Of a stretch of DNA of 64,000 nt, positions 53,698 to 63,094 are shown piece after piece. A program made the translations under genes and the position numbers. Under the pieces are notes generated by a model. It ran no database searches. It saw nothing but the letters and a program-made list of their open reading frames with translations, and was not told the DNA's origin. Each line of letters begins with the position of its first letter. Within the stretch, counting starts at the first letter, position 1. Origin of the DNA: Bacteroidota bacterium (GTDB taxonomy: Bacteria > Bacteroidota > Bacteroidia > B-17B0 > Aurantibacillaceae); assembly GCA_030684395.1 (NCBI GenBank), contig JAUXTT010000017.1, forward strand, positions 496,001-560,000, read 5' to 3'.

Positions 53698-55208
53698 CAA
53701 TCAATCAAAGCCTTTATCTCTTCCACATAAAGGCGTTCGTTGCTTAAGCGCGGAACCTTGTTTTGTGCTCCCAGTTTATTCTTCGATTTCATCCAGGCAA
53801 TAAAAGTTCCTTTAGGAAGTGATCTTACAATTGGCATTTTTAAAATATAATTATTAAAACGTTTTGCTTCGTAATCGGAGTTAAGTTGTTTGAGGGATTT
53901 ATCTAAAACATCAATAAAATATTCCAGGTTGTTTGGTTCTTTATCAAACTCTATCAACCATTCGTGTGCTCCGTTTTCTTCACCCATAAAAACAGGGGCC
54001 GCCGTATAATCTACAATATGTGCGTGTGTTTTTTCGCAAGCCATGTGAAGTGCTTTTTCGGCATTATGAATCATGAGTTCTTCACCAAAAACATTTATGT
54101 TATGTTTTGTTCTTCCGGCAATAACAAAGCGGTACGGACTTGTTTCGGTAAATGTGATCGTGTCTCCTAATTGATATCTCCACAATCCCGCTGTGGTGCT
54201 TATTACCATAGAGTATACTGTTTCTGTGTTTACCTCAGCAAGATTATACACTCTTGGGTTTTCTTTATCTACATCTTCAACAGGAATAAACTCATAGTAG
54301 ATCCCATAATCCAGCATCAACAAAAGTTCTTTTACATTGCGTTGATCCTGAATTCCGAAAAAACCTTCCGATGCATTATATAATTCCAGATAGGAAATAG
54401 ATTCGTTATCCAACAAACGTTTGAATTGTTCTGAGTAAGGTGTAAAACTTACACCTCCATGAAAATAAACTTCCAGGTTTGGCCACACTTCTTTCATTGT
54501 GCTCACTTTTTTTTCTTTCAGGATCTCTTTTAGCAAAACCAACATCCAGCTTGGAACACCAGCCATACTTGTTACATTGGCATTCATGGTGGTGTTCACC
54601 ATTTGCTTTAGTTTATCTTCCCAATTACTCATCAAAGCAATGTTAAGGTCGGGAGCTCTAAAGTACTCCGCCCACATTGGCAGGTTCTGAATTACAATTG
54701 CACTTACATCTCCATGATACGATTCATAATCTCCGAAATAATCGGTTTGATGGCTTCCACCAAGTGCAAGGTTTTTTCCGGTAAACAAATTTGTTTCTGG
54801 CGTATTCACACAATGAATAGCAACCATATCACGACCGCCGTTGTAGTGGCACCCGTTCAGGCTTTCGGGGCTAACCGGGATAAATTTACTTTTGTCGGAG
54901 GTTGTTCCGCTTGATTTTGCAAACCATTTTACTTCTTCGTTCCATAACAAATATTGTTCGCCTCTTCTTATCCTTTCAATGTATGGCTTCAGCGATTCAT
55001 AATCCTGAAGAGGAACCTGTTTTTTAAACTGCTCGTAATTGGTTATTGACGCAAACCCGTGTTTTTTGCCAAACTCCGTTGATGCACCATTCTTAAGTAG
55101 TTTACTCAGCCACTCTTCCTGAACATCATTCGGATACTTCATAAAAAGCTCGATCTGATGTATACGCTTCTTCATTAACCAGGCAGCTATGGAGTTTAAA
55201 ATTGGCAT
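53694..55208 (-). CDS. GH3-family acyl-acid-amido-synthetase-like protein
   Basis: 504-residue ANL-type adenylating enzyme of the GH3 family. Plant members join amino acids to jasmonate or auxin; bacterial members have unknown substrates. The ATP site is AKSSGTTSDKSKFIPVS, with the later motif YNASEGFFGIQ and TTAGLWRYQLGDTI. It begins at the ATG immediately following the tadA stop (no gap), so the two are translated from one message. Its stop overlaps the porZ stop by 4 bases. Confidence 0.9.
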   Translation of the reverse strand: MPILNSIAAWLMKKRIHQIELFMKYPNDVQEEWLSKLLKNGASTEFGKKHGFASITNYEQFKKQVPLQDYESLKPYIERIRRGEQYLLWNEEVKWFAKSSGTTSDKSKFIPVSPESLNGCHYNGGRDMVAIHCVNTPETNLFTGKNLALGGSHQTDYFGDYESYHGDVSAIVIQNLPMWAEYFRAPDLNIALMSNWEDKLKQMVNTTMNANVTSMAGVPSWMLVLLKEILKEKKVSTMKEVWPNLEVYFHGGVSFTPYSEQFKRLLDNESISYLELYNASEGFFGIQDQRNVKELLLMLDYGIYYEFIPVEDVDKENPRVYNLAEVNTETVYSMVISTTAGLWRYQLGDTITFTETSPYRFVIAGRTKHNINVFGEELMIHNAEKALHMACEKTHAHIVDYTAAPVFMGEENGAHEWLIEFDKEPNNLEYFIDVLDKSLKQLNSDYEAKRFNNYILKMPIVRSLPKGTFIAWMKSKNKLGAQNKVPRLSNERLYVEEIKALIDC

Positions 55209-55652
55209 TTACTTTCGTTTATTTTTAAAAAATAATTTCATCAACTCTGCACAGGGTTCTTCCATAACACCCGAAACAATTTGTGTTTTTGGGTGCAACA
55301 TACGTGTTTCGATTTTAGAAAACCCACGTTTTTCATCGCTTGCTCCATACACTATTTTTGTGATCTGGCTCCAATATAAAGCTCCGGCACACATCTGACA
55401 AGGCTCTAAAGTTACGTATAAGGTACAATCAATAAGGTATTTGCCGCCGATGTGATTTGCCGCCGATGTGATTGCCTGCATTTCTGCATGAGCTGTAACA
55501 TCGTTCAATAGTTCGGTTAAATTATGCGCCCTTGCAATAATTTTGTTTTCGCACACTATTACCGCACCAACAGGGATCTCCTCCGCATCAAATGCTTTGC
55601 GGGCTTCCTTCAGCGCTTCATTCATAAAATATTCGTCAGAAAACATCTCCAT
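55209..55652 (-). CDS. tadA: tRNA-specific adenosine-34 deaminase
   Basis: 147 residues. The zinc and proton-shuttle residues are His55-Ala-Glu57 in TAHAEMQAI and Cys85/Cys88 in EPCQMCAGAL. It makes inosine-34 in tRNA-Arg(ACG). An alternative start is the Met two codons later. A 16-base exact tandem repeat (55439-55470) codes for SAANHIGG in two frames without disturbing length. The GH3 gene follows without a gap. Confidence 0.95.
   Translation of the reverse strand: MEMFSDEYFMNEALKEARKAFDAEEIPVGAVIVCENKIIARAHNLTELLNDVTAHAEMQAITSAANHIGGKYLIDCTLYVTLEPCQMCAGALYWSQITKIVYGASDEKRGFSKIETRMLHPKTQIVSGVMEEPCAELMKLFFKNKRK
55439..55470. repeat. 16-base tandem repeat inside tadA
   Basis: ATTTGCCGCCGATGTG twice in a row, followed by ATTGCC. 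Sixteen is not a multiple of three, so the two copies are read in different frames. Confidence 0.9.
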
Positions 55653-55657
55653 CCCTA

Positions 55658-55665
55658 CAAAATTA
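55658..55665 (-). promoter_or_regulatory. -7 box of tadA, 5 bases from the ATG
   Basis: TAATTTTG on the minus strand fits TAnnTTTG; the distance to the first ATG leaves almost no leader. Confidence 0.4.
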
Positions 55666-55763
55666 ACATAAGGAATGTATTAATCCAGCATTCCTCAATA
55701 TAAATTTGATATTAAGAAATAACCAAACTATTTGCAAAGGTAAAGGCTGCTTAATTAATCATT

Positions 55764-55794
55764 TTTGGCTTACTGCTTTTTTCTCTTAAATTTG
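55764..55794 (+). promoter_or_regulatory. Promoter of the AsmA-like gene
   Basis: TTTG, 19 bases, TAAATTTG: exact consensus. It ends 6 bases before the GTG at 55801 and overlaps a TTG at 55765, which rules that TTG out as start. Confidence 0.7.
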
Positions 55795-55800
55795 TTTACT

Positions 55801-58800
55801 GTGTCTAAGCCAAAAAAACCCATATGGAAGCGTATACTTAAATTCCTGCTTTGGCTTACACTTTTGCCGGTTCTGCTTATTATTATTCTTATAACCATAC
55901 TTTATTTTAATCAGGATGCGCTTGTACAAAAAGGGCTGGCAACGGTGAATGAAAATTTTGTTGGTGAACTAAAACTAAAAGACAGTCACATTTCACCTTT
56001 TCATGATTTTCCTAATGTTTCTATTGATTTGGAAGACATTGAATTATATGAATCAAAAACCGGGGACAAAAAACCCATTGCTCATATTAAGGACATGTAT
56101 GTTGATTTTGACGTTCGTAAACTTATTCAGGGGAAGTACAGAATTAATACCATTGAATTAATTGGTGGTGAGATAAAGGTGATACAGGATACTCTGGGAA
56201 ATTTAAACATTACAAAAGCCTTTGATTCAACCGGACCGGTAGACACCGTTAAAACAAATGAGGTTTTTAAACTCGGGCTGAAAAAAATCAAAATCAAAAA
56301 TGTTGATGTAAAATACATTGATGAAACCCAGAAAAAAACATTTGACACCAAACTAGAGGACATTAATGCTTCCTTCAGAACAGGAACCAAAAGGTTGAGG
56401 GCTTCGGTTGATGGAAAGTTTCAAATGACTTTTATTAAGGATAAAGACACTTCGTTTATCAAAAACAAAGCCTTTGATATTGACGCGGCAATTGTTTTTG
56501 ATAAGAAAAAAGAGATCTTAACCATAAAGCCATCTAAATTGCTTTTAGAAGGTGTTTCTTTTGCAATGAAGGGTTTTATGATCTTCAAAGGAAATCCATA
56601 TATGAATTTGCAATTCAATGGTGAAAAATCCGACTTCAATATTCTTTTCGCTTTTCTTCCTCAGGATCTTGCTACTTATATGCAGAAATACAAAAACGCA
56701 GGTAATATCTATTTCGACGCAACGGTAAAAGGCATTGTTGGCAACGACCGGCAACCTGAAATAACAGCTGATTTTGGATGTAAAAATGGATTTTTCACTA
56801 ATGTAGGCTCTAAAAAAACAGTGGACAAACTTGAGTTCAGAGGTTATTTTACCAATGGAGCCAAACGTAATCCAAGTACATTTGAAATTGGTTTGGTAGA
56901 TGTTTTTGCTTATCCCGAACAAGGCGATGTTAAAGGAAATATTATTGTGCGCAATTTTGATGATCCCAATGTGAACATGGATGTTTCTACCGATTTTGAC
57001 CTGCAGTTTCTGGCAAAATTCCTACAACTGCAACAACTACAAAACTTAAGCGGAAAAATTAGTTTAAAAGTTCACTACGATGAGTTAGTTGATATCAATG
57101 CTCCTAAAACCACTTTTGCTAAACTCAAAGATGGAGTTGACAGCGAATTGCATATAAAAGATCTCACTTTTAAAATGCCTAAATATCCTTACCCGATTAA
57201 GAATGTAAACCTGGATGCGGTAATGAAAAACAAAAGCTTGTATGTTGAGCATTGTTCTGCTACCGTTGGAAGCTCCGACATCAATCTTGTTTTGGGTGTA
57301 AATAATCTTCCTGCCGTTTTTCATAAAAAAGGGACGCCACTAGATGTACACATGATCCTTTCTTCCAAAAGACTCGATATAAAACAACTAACCACTTTTG
57401 ACACCATAAAAATGATGCCGATTGATGAGGTAATCACAGGATTTCAAATGGCTTTTACGTTTAAAACAAAGGCGAGTAATTTTACTGATACAAATATGGT
57501 GTTGCCACATGGCGAATTTTATATTGATAAACTCTGTGGGAAACTTAAACATTATGCCAGGAATCTCGAAAATTTAAAAGCGGATATTATTATTGATAAC
57601 AACACCCTAAAATTAGTAGGTTCACAGGGCAAATTAGGTGGTAAGTATGGAAAAAGTGATTTTAATATAAGCGGAGCGCTAAAAAATTATCCTATGTGGT
57701 TTAAGAAGAATATAACCGGAGCTTCAGATATAGATTTTAATATTGCATGTGATACCCTTCGCTTTGGTAAAACATTTATTTATAAAAATGTCAATTATAT
57801 TCCCGAGAACTACAGAAGAGAACGGCTCAGTGATTTTAAACTAAAAGGCACCGCAAAAATACTTTATGATACTGCATTTAAATCAGCAATAGTGGTTATT
57901 GAAAGCGGATCTGTGAAATCAAAAATACACCCATTAAAGTTAGAAAATTTATCGGGGACAATAAAATATAGCGATAACCGAATAAGGCTACGAAAATTCA
58001 CGGGTAAAATGGGTAAGAATGAATTTACCGTGAGTCTTGGCTATTTTCTTGGAGAGAATTTGGAAGAAGCAAAAAAGGATAACCGTTTTACACTAAGGGC
58101 AAAATACCTTAATTTGGATGAGTTGCTAAATTATGACATGACGAAAGTAGCACGAAAGAAAAAGAAGGATGATACCACTAAAGTTGTTATAAATTCACAT
58201 GATACCATTTTCAATGTGTTTAGCTTGCCGTTTAGTAATATGAAAATAAAACTGGACGTAAAGGAATTATTGTATCATAAAATTCATTTGAGTAATGTGA
58301 AAGCCAGGATGCGTATGCAAAAAAATCATTACTTCTATATTGATACGCTCGCAATGGACGCAGCTGATGGGCATATTGAAATTGATGGTTATTTTAATGG
58401 TTCCGATAAATCAAAAATTTACTTTGCTCCCAATATTAAATTACAGGATGTGGATCTGGCAAAGCTGATGATTAAGTTCGATAACTTTGGGCAAGATTAT
58501 ATTTTAAGCAATAATATTTCGGGACACCTTACCGGAAAATTAAATGGTAAGATCAGAATGCACACCGACTTAATACCAATTATGGATGAATCAGAGATCA
58601 CTATGAAAACAAGCCTGACTAATGGGGCATTAAATAATTATGCGCCGATGCTAATGCTGGCAGATTATTTTAAAGATAAAAATCTTAACACTATTTTATT
58701 TGACACGCTTCAAAACACTTTCGAAATAAAAAAAGGTGTTATGTACATTCCAACCATGAACATTAATTCCTCTCTTGGGTTTATTGAAGTTTCAGGCAAA

Positions 58801-59016
58801 CAGGCTTTTACTTCCGACATGGATTACCTGGTAAAAGTGCCGATGAAAATGGTTACTGATGTTGGTTTTAAATTTTTGTTTGGAAAAAAACGTGATGAGG
58901 CTGACAGTACCCAACTCGATGGAATTGTTTACCGTGATAAAGACAAAAAAGTGAAATTTGTCAATATTAAGATCAAAGGAAACTCTGAAGACTTTAAGAT
59001 CAGTTTGGGGAAATAA
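55801..59016 (+). CDS. AsmA-like envelope protein
   Basis: 1071 residues from the GTG at 55801, chosen because an exact promoter lies just before it. A basic N-terminus (SKPKKPIWKR) and one transmembrane helix (FLLWLTLLPVLLIIILITILYF) are followed by a long beta-rich periplasmic part of AsmA type: NENFVGELKLKDSHISPFHDFP, FPNVSIDLEDIELYES, and a C-terminal GTLTNGALNNYAPM-like repeat region. AsmA-like proteins are thought to bridge the membranes and move or sense phospholipids. No partner gene is adjacent. Confidence 0.88.
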   Translation: MSKPKKPIWKRILKFLLWLTLLPVLLIIILITILYFNQDALVQKGLATVNENFVGELKLKDSHISPFHDFPNVSIDLEDIELYESKTGDKKPIAHIKDMYVDFDVRKLIQGKYRINTIELIGGEIKVIQDTLGNLNITKAFDSTGPVDTVKTNEVFKLGLKKIKIKNVDVKYIDETQKKTFDTKLEDINASFRTGTKRLRASVDGKFQMTFIKDKDTSFIKNKAFDIDAAIVFDKKKEILTIKPSKLLLEGVSFAMKGFMIFKGNPYMNLQFNGEKSDFNILFAFLPQDLATYMQKYKNAGNIYFDATVKGIVGNDRQPEITADFGCKNGFFTNVGSKKTVDKLEFRGYFTNGAKRNPSTFEIGLVDVFAYPEQGDVKGNIIVRNFDDPNVNMDVSTDFDLQFLAKFLQLQQLQNLSGKISLKVHYDELVDINAPKTTFAKLKDGVDSELHIKDLTFKMPKYPYPIKNVNLDAVMKNKSLYVEHCSATVGSSDINLVLGVNNLPAVFHKKGTPLDVHMILSSKRLDIKQLTTFDTIKMMPIDEVITGFQMAFTFKTKASNFTDTNMVLPHGEFYIDKLCGKLKHYARNLENLKADIIIDNNTLKLVGSQGKLGGKYGKSDFNISGALKNYPMWFKKNITGASDIDFNIACDTLRFGKTFIYKNVNYIPENYRRERLSDFKLKGTAKILYDTAFKSAIVVIESGSVKSKIHPLKLENLSGTIKYSDNRIRLRKFTGKMGKNEFTVSLGYFLGENLEEAKKDNRFTLRAKYLNLDELLNYDMTKVARKKKKDDTTKVVINSHDTIFNVFSLPFSNMKIKLDVKELLYHKIHLSNVKARMRMQKNHYFYIDTLAMDAADGHIEIDGYFNGSDKSKIYFAPNIKLQDVDLAKLMIKFDNFGQDYILSNNISGHLTGKLNGKIRMHTDLIPIMDESEITMKTSLTNGALNNYAPMLMLADYFKDKNLNTILFDTLQNTFEIKKGVMYIPTMNINSSLGFIEVSGKQAFTSDMDYLVKVPMKMVTDVGFKFLFGKKRDEADSTQLDGIVYRDKDKKVKFVNIKIKGNSEDFKISLGK

Positions 59017-59031
59017 TAATAACCCCTTTTT

Positions 59032-59147
59032 CCCGCAGATTCATGCAGATTTCACAAATGAGTTTTGTGTGGATTAAGTAAACTTATATTGGCCAATATT
59101 GCATCATAATTTTTTTTGTAATGGTGCAATCTATGTGAATCTGCGGC
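59032..59147. repeat. Intergenic palindromic element, family II
   Basis: Left arm CCGCAGATTCATGCAGATTT, right arm AATCTATGTGAATCTGCGG, near-perfect complements 100 bases apart. It fills the gap before the aspS promoter and is the clearest member of the family. Confidence 0.8.
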
Positions 59148-59178
59148 TAATATTTCCGTACAAATTCCCTAATTCTTT

Positions 59179-59186
59179 TAACTTTG
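59179..59186 (+). promoter_or_regulatory. -7 box of aspS
   Basis: TAACTTTG fits TAnnTTTG. It covers the TTG at 59184, so the ATG at 59205 is the start. Confidence 0.5.
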
Positions 59187-59204
59187 CGTAAAAATTTTCA
59201 AAAA

Positions 59205-60995
59205 ATGCTTAGAACGGTTAATTGCGGAGAGCTTAATTTATCAAACAAAGGAAAAGAAGTAACACTATGTGGTTGGGTACAACGGAGCCGCGACAAAGGA
59301 ACATTGTTATGGATCGATCTTAGAGATCGTTATGGAATTACTCAATTGTTTTTTGATGAAACATCTAACGTTGATCTGATCAAAAAAGCCCGTTCGTTGG
59401 GCCGTGAGTTTGTGATACAAGCAAAAGGAACCGTTATTGAACGTGAATCTAAGAACCCTAACATGCCTACCGGTGAGGTAGAGCTCAAGGTTTCAGAATT
59501 AAACATATTGAATGAAGCAATCACCCCACCTTTCACCATAGAGGATGAAACCGATGGCGGTGACGAACTTCGTATGAAATACCGTTACCTCGATCTTCGC
59601 AGAAATGCAGTAAGAAAGAATTTAGAATTACGCCATCGTTTGGCAATTGAAACACGTAATTATCTAGATTCACAACAGTTTTTAGAAGTAGAAACTCCTG
59701 TTCTTATTAAGTCTACACCCGAAGGCGCACGCGACTTTGTGGTACCAAGCCGTATGAACGAAGGGCAATTTTATGCTTTACCTCAATCGCCCCAAACCTT
59801 CAAACAATTACTGATGGTGAGTGGATTCGACAGGTATTATCAAATCGTTAAATGTTTCAGAGACGAAGACTTGAGAGCCGATCGTCAGCCGGAGTTTACC
59901 CAAATCGACTGTGAAATGAGTTTTGTGGAGCAGGAAGATATTTTACAAACCTTTGAAGGTCTCACCCGCCATTTATTTAAAAAAGTAAAAGATATTGATA
60001 TTCCTGCCTTGCCACGGATGACTTATGCAGATGCTATGCGCAACTATGGTAACGACAAGCCTGATACACGTTTTGAAATGACATTTGTTTACCTCAACGA
60101 AGCAAATAATAATGTTGTTGGAGGTAAAGAATTTAAAGTGTTTGATGATGCTGAATTGGTAGTGGGGATTTGTGCAAAAGGCGCAGCTAACTACACTCGC
60201 AAACAATTAGATGAATTAACCGAATTTGTAAAACGTCCGCAAGTGGGTGCTACCGGCTTAGTTTATGCACGATATAATGATGATGGAACAATCAAATCAT
60301 CGGTAGATAAATTTTATTCGGAAGAGGATCTTAAGAAGTGGGCAACTGCATTTGGGGCCGAAAAAGGTGATTTGATGCTAATATTGGCCGGAGGAAAAGA
60401 CAAAACCGTAAAAGCACTATCAGAACTGCGACTGGAGATGGGTACACGTTTAGGATTAAGATACAAAAATGCCTTTTCTTGTTTGTGGGTAGTTGATTTT
60501 CCTTTGTTGGAATGGAACGAAGGAGATCCAAACTTATTAGCTTCCCTTGCCGGGCGATGGCATGCAAAACATCATCCATTTACTTCGCCAAAACCGGAAG
60601 ACATTGAATTGTTAAAAACTGATCCGGGCGCGGTTCGTGCCAATGCTTATGATATGGTAATCAATGGTGTAGAGGTGGGTGGTGGAAGCATTCGGATCCA
60701 CAACCGTAATCTGCAGGCTCAAATGTTTGAAGTACTGGGTTTTAGTAAAGAAGAGGCTCAAAAACAATTTGGGTTCCTAATGAATGCTTTTGAATTTGGA
60801 GCACCTCCGCACGGTGGTATTGCCTTTGGTTTCGACCGTTTGTGCTCTTTATTTGGTGGTGCCGACAGTATCCGCGATTTTATTGCCTTTCCTAAAAACA
60901 ACTCAGGCCGAGATGTCATGATCGATTCTCCTTCGGAGATCAGTGATGAACAATTGATTGAATTGAGTATTGGGGTTGTAAAAGCCGAAAAATAA
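59205..60995 (+). CDS. aspS: Aspartyl-tRNA synthetase
   Basis: Class II synthetase of 596 residues from the ATG at 59205. An N-terminal OB-fold anticodon domain ([14 protein letters not shown]) is followed by motif 2 [19 protein letters not shown], a GAD insertion domain and motif 3 [10 protein letters not shown]. The size fits the bacterial type. It charges tRNA-Asp. The downstream lipoprotein promoter begins inside its last codons. Confidence 0.97.
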   Translation: MLRTVNCGELNLSNKGKEVTLCGWVQRSRDKGTLLWIDLRDRYGITQLFFDETSNVDLIKKARSLGREFVIQAKGTVIERESKNPNMPTGEVELKVSELNILNEAITPPFTIEDETDGGDELRMKYRYLDLRRNAVRKNLELRHRLAIETRNYLDSQQFLEVETPVLIKSTPEGARDFVVPSRMNEGQFYALPQSPQTFKQLLMVSGFDRYYQIVKCFRDEDLRADRQPEFTQIDCEMSFVEQEDILQTFEGLTRHLFKKVKDIDIPALPRMTYADAMRNYGNDKPDTRFEMTFVYLNEANNNVVGGKEFKVFDDAELVVGICAKGAANYTRKQLDELTEFVKRPQVGATGLVYARYNDDGTIKSSVDKFYSEEDLKKWATAFGAEKGDLMLILAGGKDKTVKALSELRLEMGTRLGLRYKNAFSCLWVVDFPLLEWNEGDPNLLASLAGRWHAKHHPFTSPKPEDIELLKTDPGAVRANAYDMVINGVEVGGGSIRIHNRNLQAQMFEVLGFSKEEAQKQFGFLMNAFEFGAPPHGGIAFGFDRLCSLFGGADSIRDFIAFPKNNSGRDVMIDSPSEISDEQLIELSIGVVKAEK

Positions 60996-61004
60996 TTATA
61001 TTTG
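60976..61004 (+). promoter_or_regulatory. Promoter of the 61038 lipoprotein gene
   Basis: TTG, 18 bases, TATATTTG, overlapping the aspS 3' end and ending 33 bases before the ATG. Confidence 0.55.
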
Positions 61005-61037
61005 CCGTCTATTTTAAAATTTAACATTATTAGTACC

Positions 61038-61607
61038 ATGAAAAAAGTTATTGTTTTAACTATTAAGTCTATTGCATTTTCATTAAGTTTATTTTTCGTC
61101 TCATGTGGGTCTGAACCAAAAGAAATTGAAAAAACCACTTTTCTTGAAAAAAGGGTATATACCGCCGAAGACTCTGTTGTTGATGTGTACATAAGAACAA
61201 AAGGAGAAGCTCACGGCGGATCTTATTTTTCAAGAACAGATAGTTCTTGTCAATATGGAATTGGAACTTTCTATACCATTAACGACACTACTTTAAACAA
61301 AGATTTAAGAGTTAAAGTTAACTTCTGGGCAAGATCCAATCAGGCTGCTCCTGCTTGTGTTTATGCAGTTGCATTGCATGATGGCGATAATATTGTTTTA
61401 TGGAATGAGATTAAAATGGATAAATACATTGTTGAGCCAAACAAATGGGTTAATATTGTTGACAGTGTTACAATTCCGGGTAACTTAATTAACAAACCGG
61501 GTTTAGTTGTAAAAACATTCTCTTATAACACATTGAAAAACCTTGTTTTTGATGGTGATGATTTAGAGCTTAATTTCCTGAATGTGAGGAAAGAAACTGT
61601 TGAATAA
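61038..61607 (+). CDS. Hypothetical lipoprotein
   Basis: 189 residues from the ATG at 61038. A type II signal peptide ends in LFFVSC (Cys23, then GSEPKE). The mature part looks like a single beta-sandwich (VDVYIRTKGEAHGGSYFS, DLRVKVNFWARSN, KWVNIVDSVTIPG, LELNFLNVR), the pattern of carbohydrate-binding-like or jelly-roll modules. No enzyme residues are recognised. It is a single gene with its own promoter. Confidence 0.83.
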   Translation: MKKVIVLTIKSIAFSLSLFFVSCGSEPKEIEKTTFLEKRVYTAEDSVVDVYIRTKGEAHGGSYFSRTDSSCQYGIGTFYTINDTTLNKDLRVKVNFWARSNQAAPACVYAVALHDGDNIVLWNEIKMDKYIVEPNKWVNIVDSVTIPGNLINKPGLVVKTFSYNTLKNLVFDGDDLELNFLNVRKETVE

Positions 61608-61664
61608 ATTGAAACAGTGCGTTTTTTGAAAGATTATTAAACTAGAACAGTTCACTCCTTAAAA

Positions 61665-63083
61665 ATGAAAGTAGCTATAATAGGCGCAGGACCGGCTGGC
61701 ATGACCGCGGGCTACGAATTGTCCAAGAAAATTAAGGAGGTGGATGTTTTTGAAGCATCTGTTTCTGTGGGCGGAATGGCCAAAACCATTGATCTGTGGA
61801 ACCAAAAAATAGACATCGGTCCTCACCGTTTTTTTAGCAACGATACTCGTATCAATGAATTGTGGCTGGAAGTTGCAGGGAAAGATTACGAAATGGTAGA
61901 TCGTTTAACACGGATCTATTACAATAAAAAATTCTTTCATTATCCTATTAAAGCATTTGATGCCTTAAAAAACCTGGGTGTATTTACTGCGATTGGTTGT
62001 GTAATGAGTTATGGCATAGAGAAACTTTCTCCAACTAAAGACACCAGTACGTTTGAAGGTTGGGTAACCAATCGTTTTGGTAAAAAACTATACAGCATTT
62101 TCTTTAAAACCTATACCGAAAAACTATGGGGAATTCCATGTAATGTACTAGATGCCGATTTTGCTGCTCAGCGTATTAAAAAATTTAGTTTAGGCGAAGC
62201 GATGAAGTCTGCTTTGTTTGGTAATAGCGGTAAACACAAAACACTTGTTGATCAGTTTGCATATCCACATGAAGGAACCGGAATGGTATACGAACGCATG
62301 GCTTCTTTTGTAAAAAAACAAGGCGGCAATGTGTTTTTAAATACTCCTATAAAACGTGTGCTAACAAAAAACAATAAGGCATACGCAATTGAGTTAGAAG
62401 ACGGAACAATAAAAGAATACGATCACATCATTTCTTCCATGCCTTTGAGCTTAATGGTTACTCGATTACCGGAAGTTCCTGAAAATATTAAAACTGCTGC
62501 GAGCAGTTTAAAATTCAGAAACACCATTATTGTTTATTTAAATGTTCAGGCAAAAGATTTGTTTCCAGATAACTGGCTTTATGTTCACTCCGCCGATTTA
62601 AGAATGGGACGCCTGACCAATTTCCGTAACTGGGTACCTCAGGTAAACGGAACAGAACAAAGTACTATCTGTGCATTAGAATATTGGTGTTATGATGAAG
62701 ATGATTTTTGGGCCTGGAGCGATGAAAAGTTAATTGAATTAGGTAAAGAAGAATTGCGGAAAACAGGTTTAATTGGAAATGCGGAAATCAGTGCGGGACA
62801 CGTATATAAAATTCCCCGTTGTTACCCCGTTTACGGATCAGGATATAAAGACACGTTGGTTCCTGTAGAAAACTATTTAAAGACAATTGAAAATCTTCAT
62901 GTTATTGGTCGTTATGGTTCGTTCAAATACAATAATCAGGATCATAGTATTTTGATGGGAATGTTAGCTGCCGAAAATATTCTGGAAAACAAAAACCACA
63001 ATCTTTGGAATATCAATACCGATTATGAAGATTATCAAGAGGCCAGTGTAATTACTAAGACCGGCTTGCAGAAAAAAAATTAA
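61665..63083 (+). CDS. FAD-dependent oxidoreductase (amine oxidase/UDP-galactopyranose mutase-like)
   Basis: 472-residue flavoprotein with an N-terminal dinucleotide fold IIGAGPAGMTAGYEL (GxGxxG at 7-12) and the following EASVSVGGMAKTI, then GPHRFFSND, a recurring pattern in protoporphyrinogen-oxidase- and UDP-galactopyranose-mutase-like proteins. The C-terminus closes the FAD site (GRYGSFKYNNQDHSILMG). Followed after 11 bases by a glycosyltransferase of the lipid-linked type, so a role in surface glycan synthesis is likely. Substrate not determined. Confidence 0.87.
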   Translation: MKVAIIGAGPAGMTAGYELSKKIKEVDVFEASVSVGGMAKTIDLWNQKIDIGPHRFFSNDTRINELWLEVAGKDYEMVDRLTRIYYNKKFFHYPIKAFDALKNLGVFTAIGCVMSYGIEKLSPTKDTSTFEGWVTNRFGKKLYSIFFKTYTEKLWGIPCNVLDADFAAQRIKKFSLGEAMKSALFGNSGKHKTLVDQFAYPHEGTGMVYERMASFVKKQGGNVFLNTPIKRVLTKNNKAYAIELEDGTIKEYDHIISSMPLSLMVTRLPEVPENIKTAASSLKFRNTIIVYLNVQAKDLFPDNWLYVHSADLRMGRLTNFRNWVPQVNGTEQSTICALEYWCYDEDDFWAWSDEKLIELGKEELRKTGLIGNAEISAGHVYKIPRCYPVYGSGYKDTLVPVENYLKTIENLHVIGRYGSFKYNNQDHSILMGMLAAENILENKNHNLWNINTDYEDYQEASVITKTGLQKKN

Positions 63084-63094
63084 GCTCTTAATTA

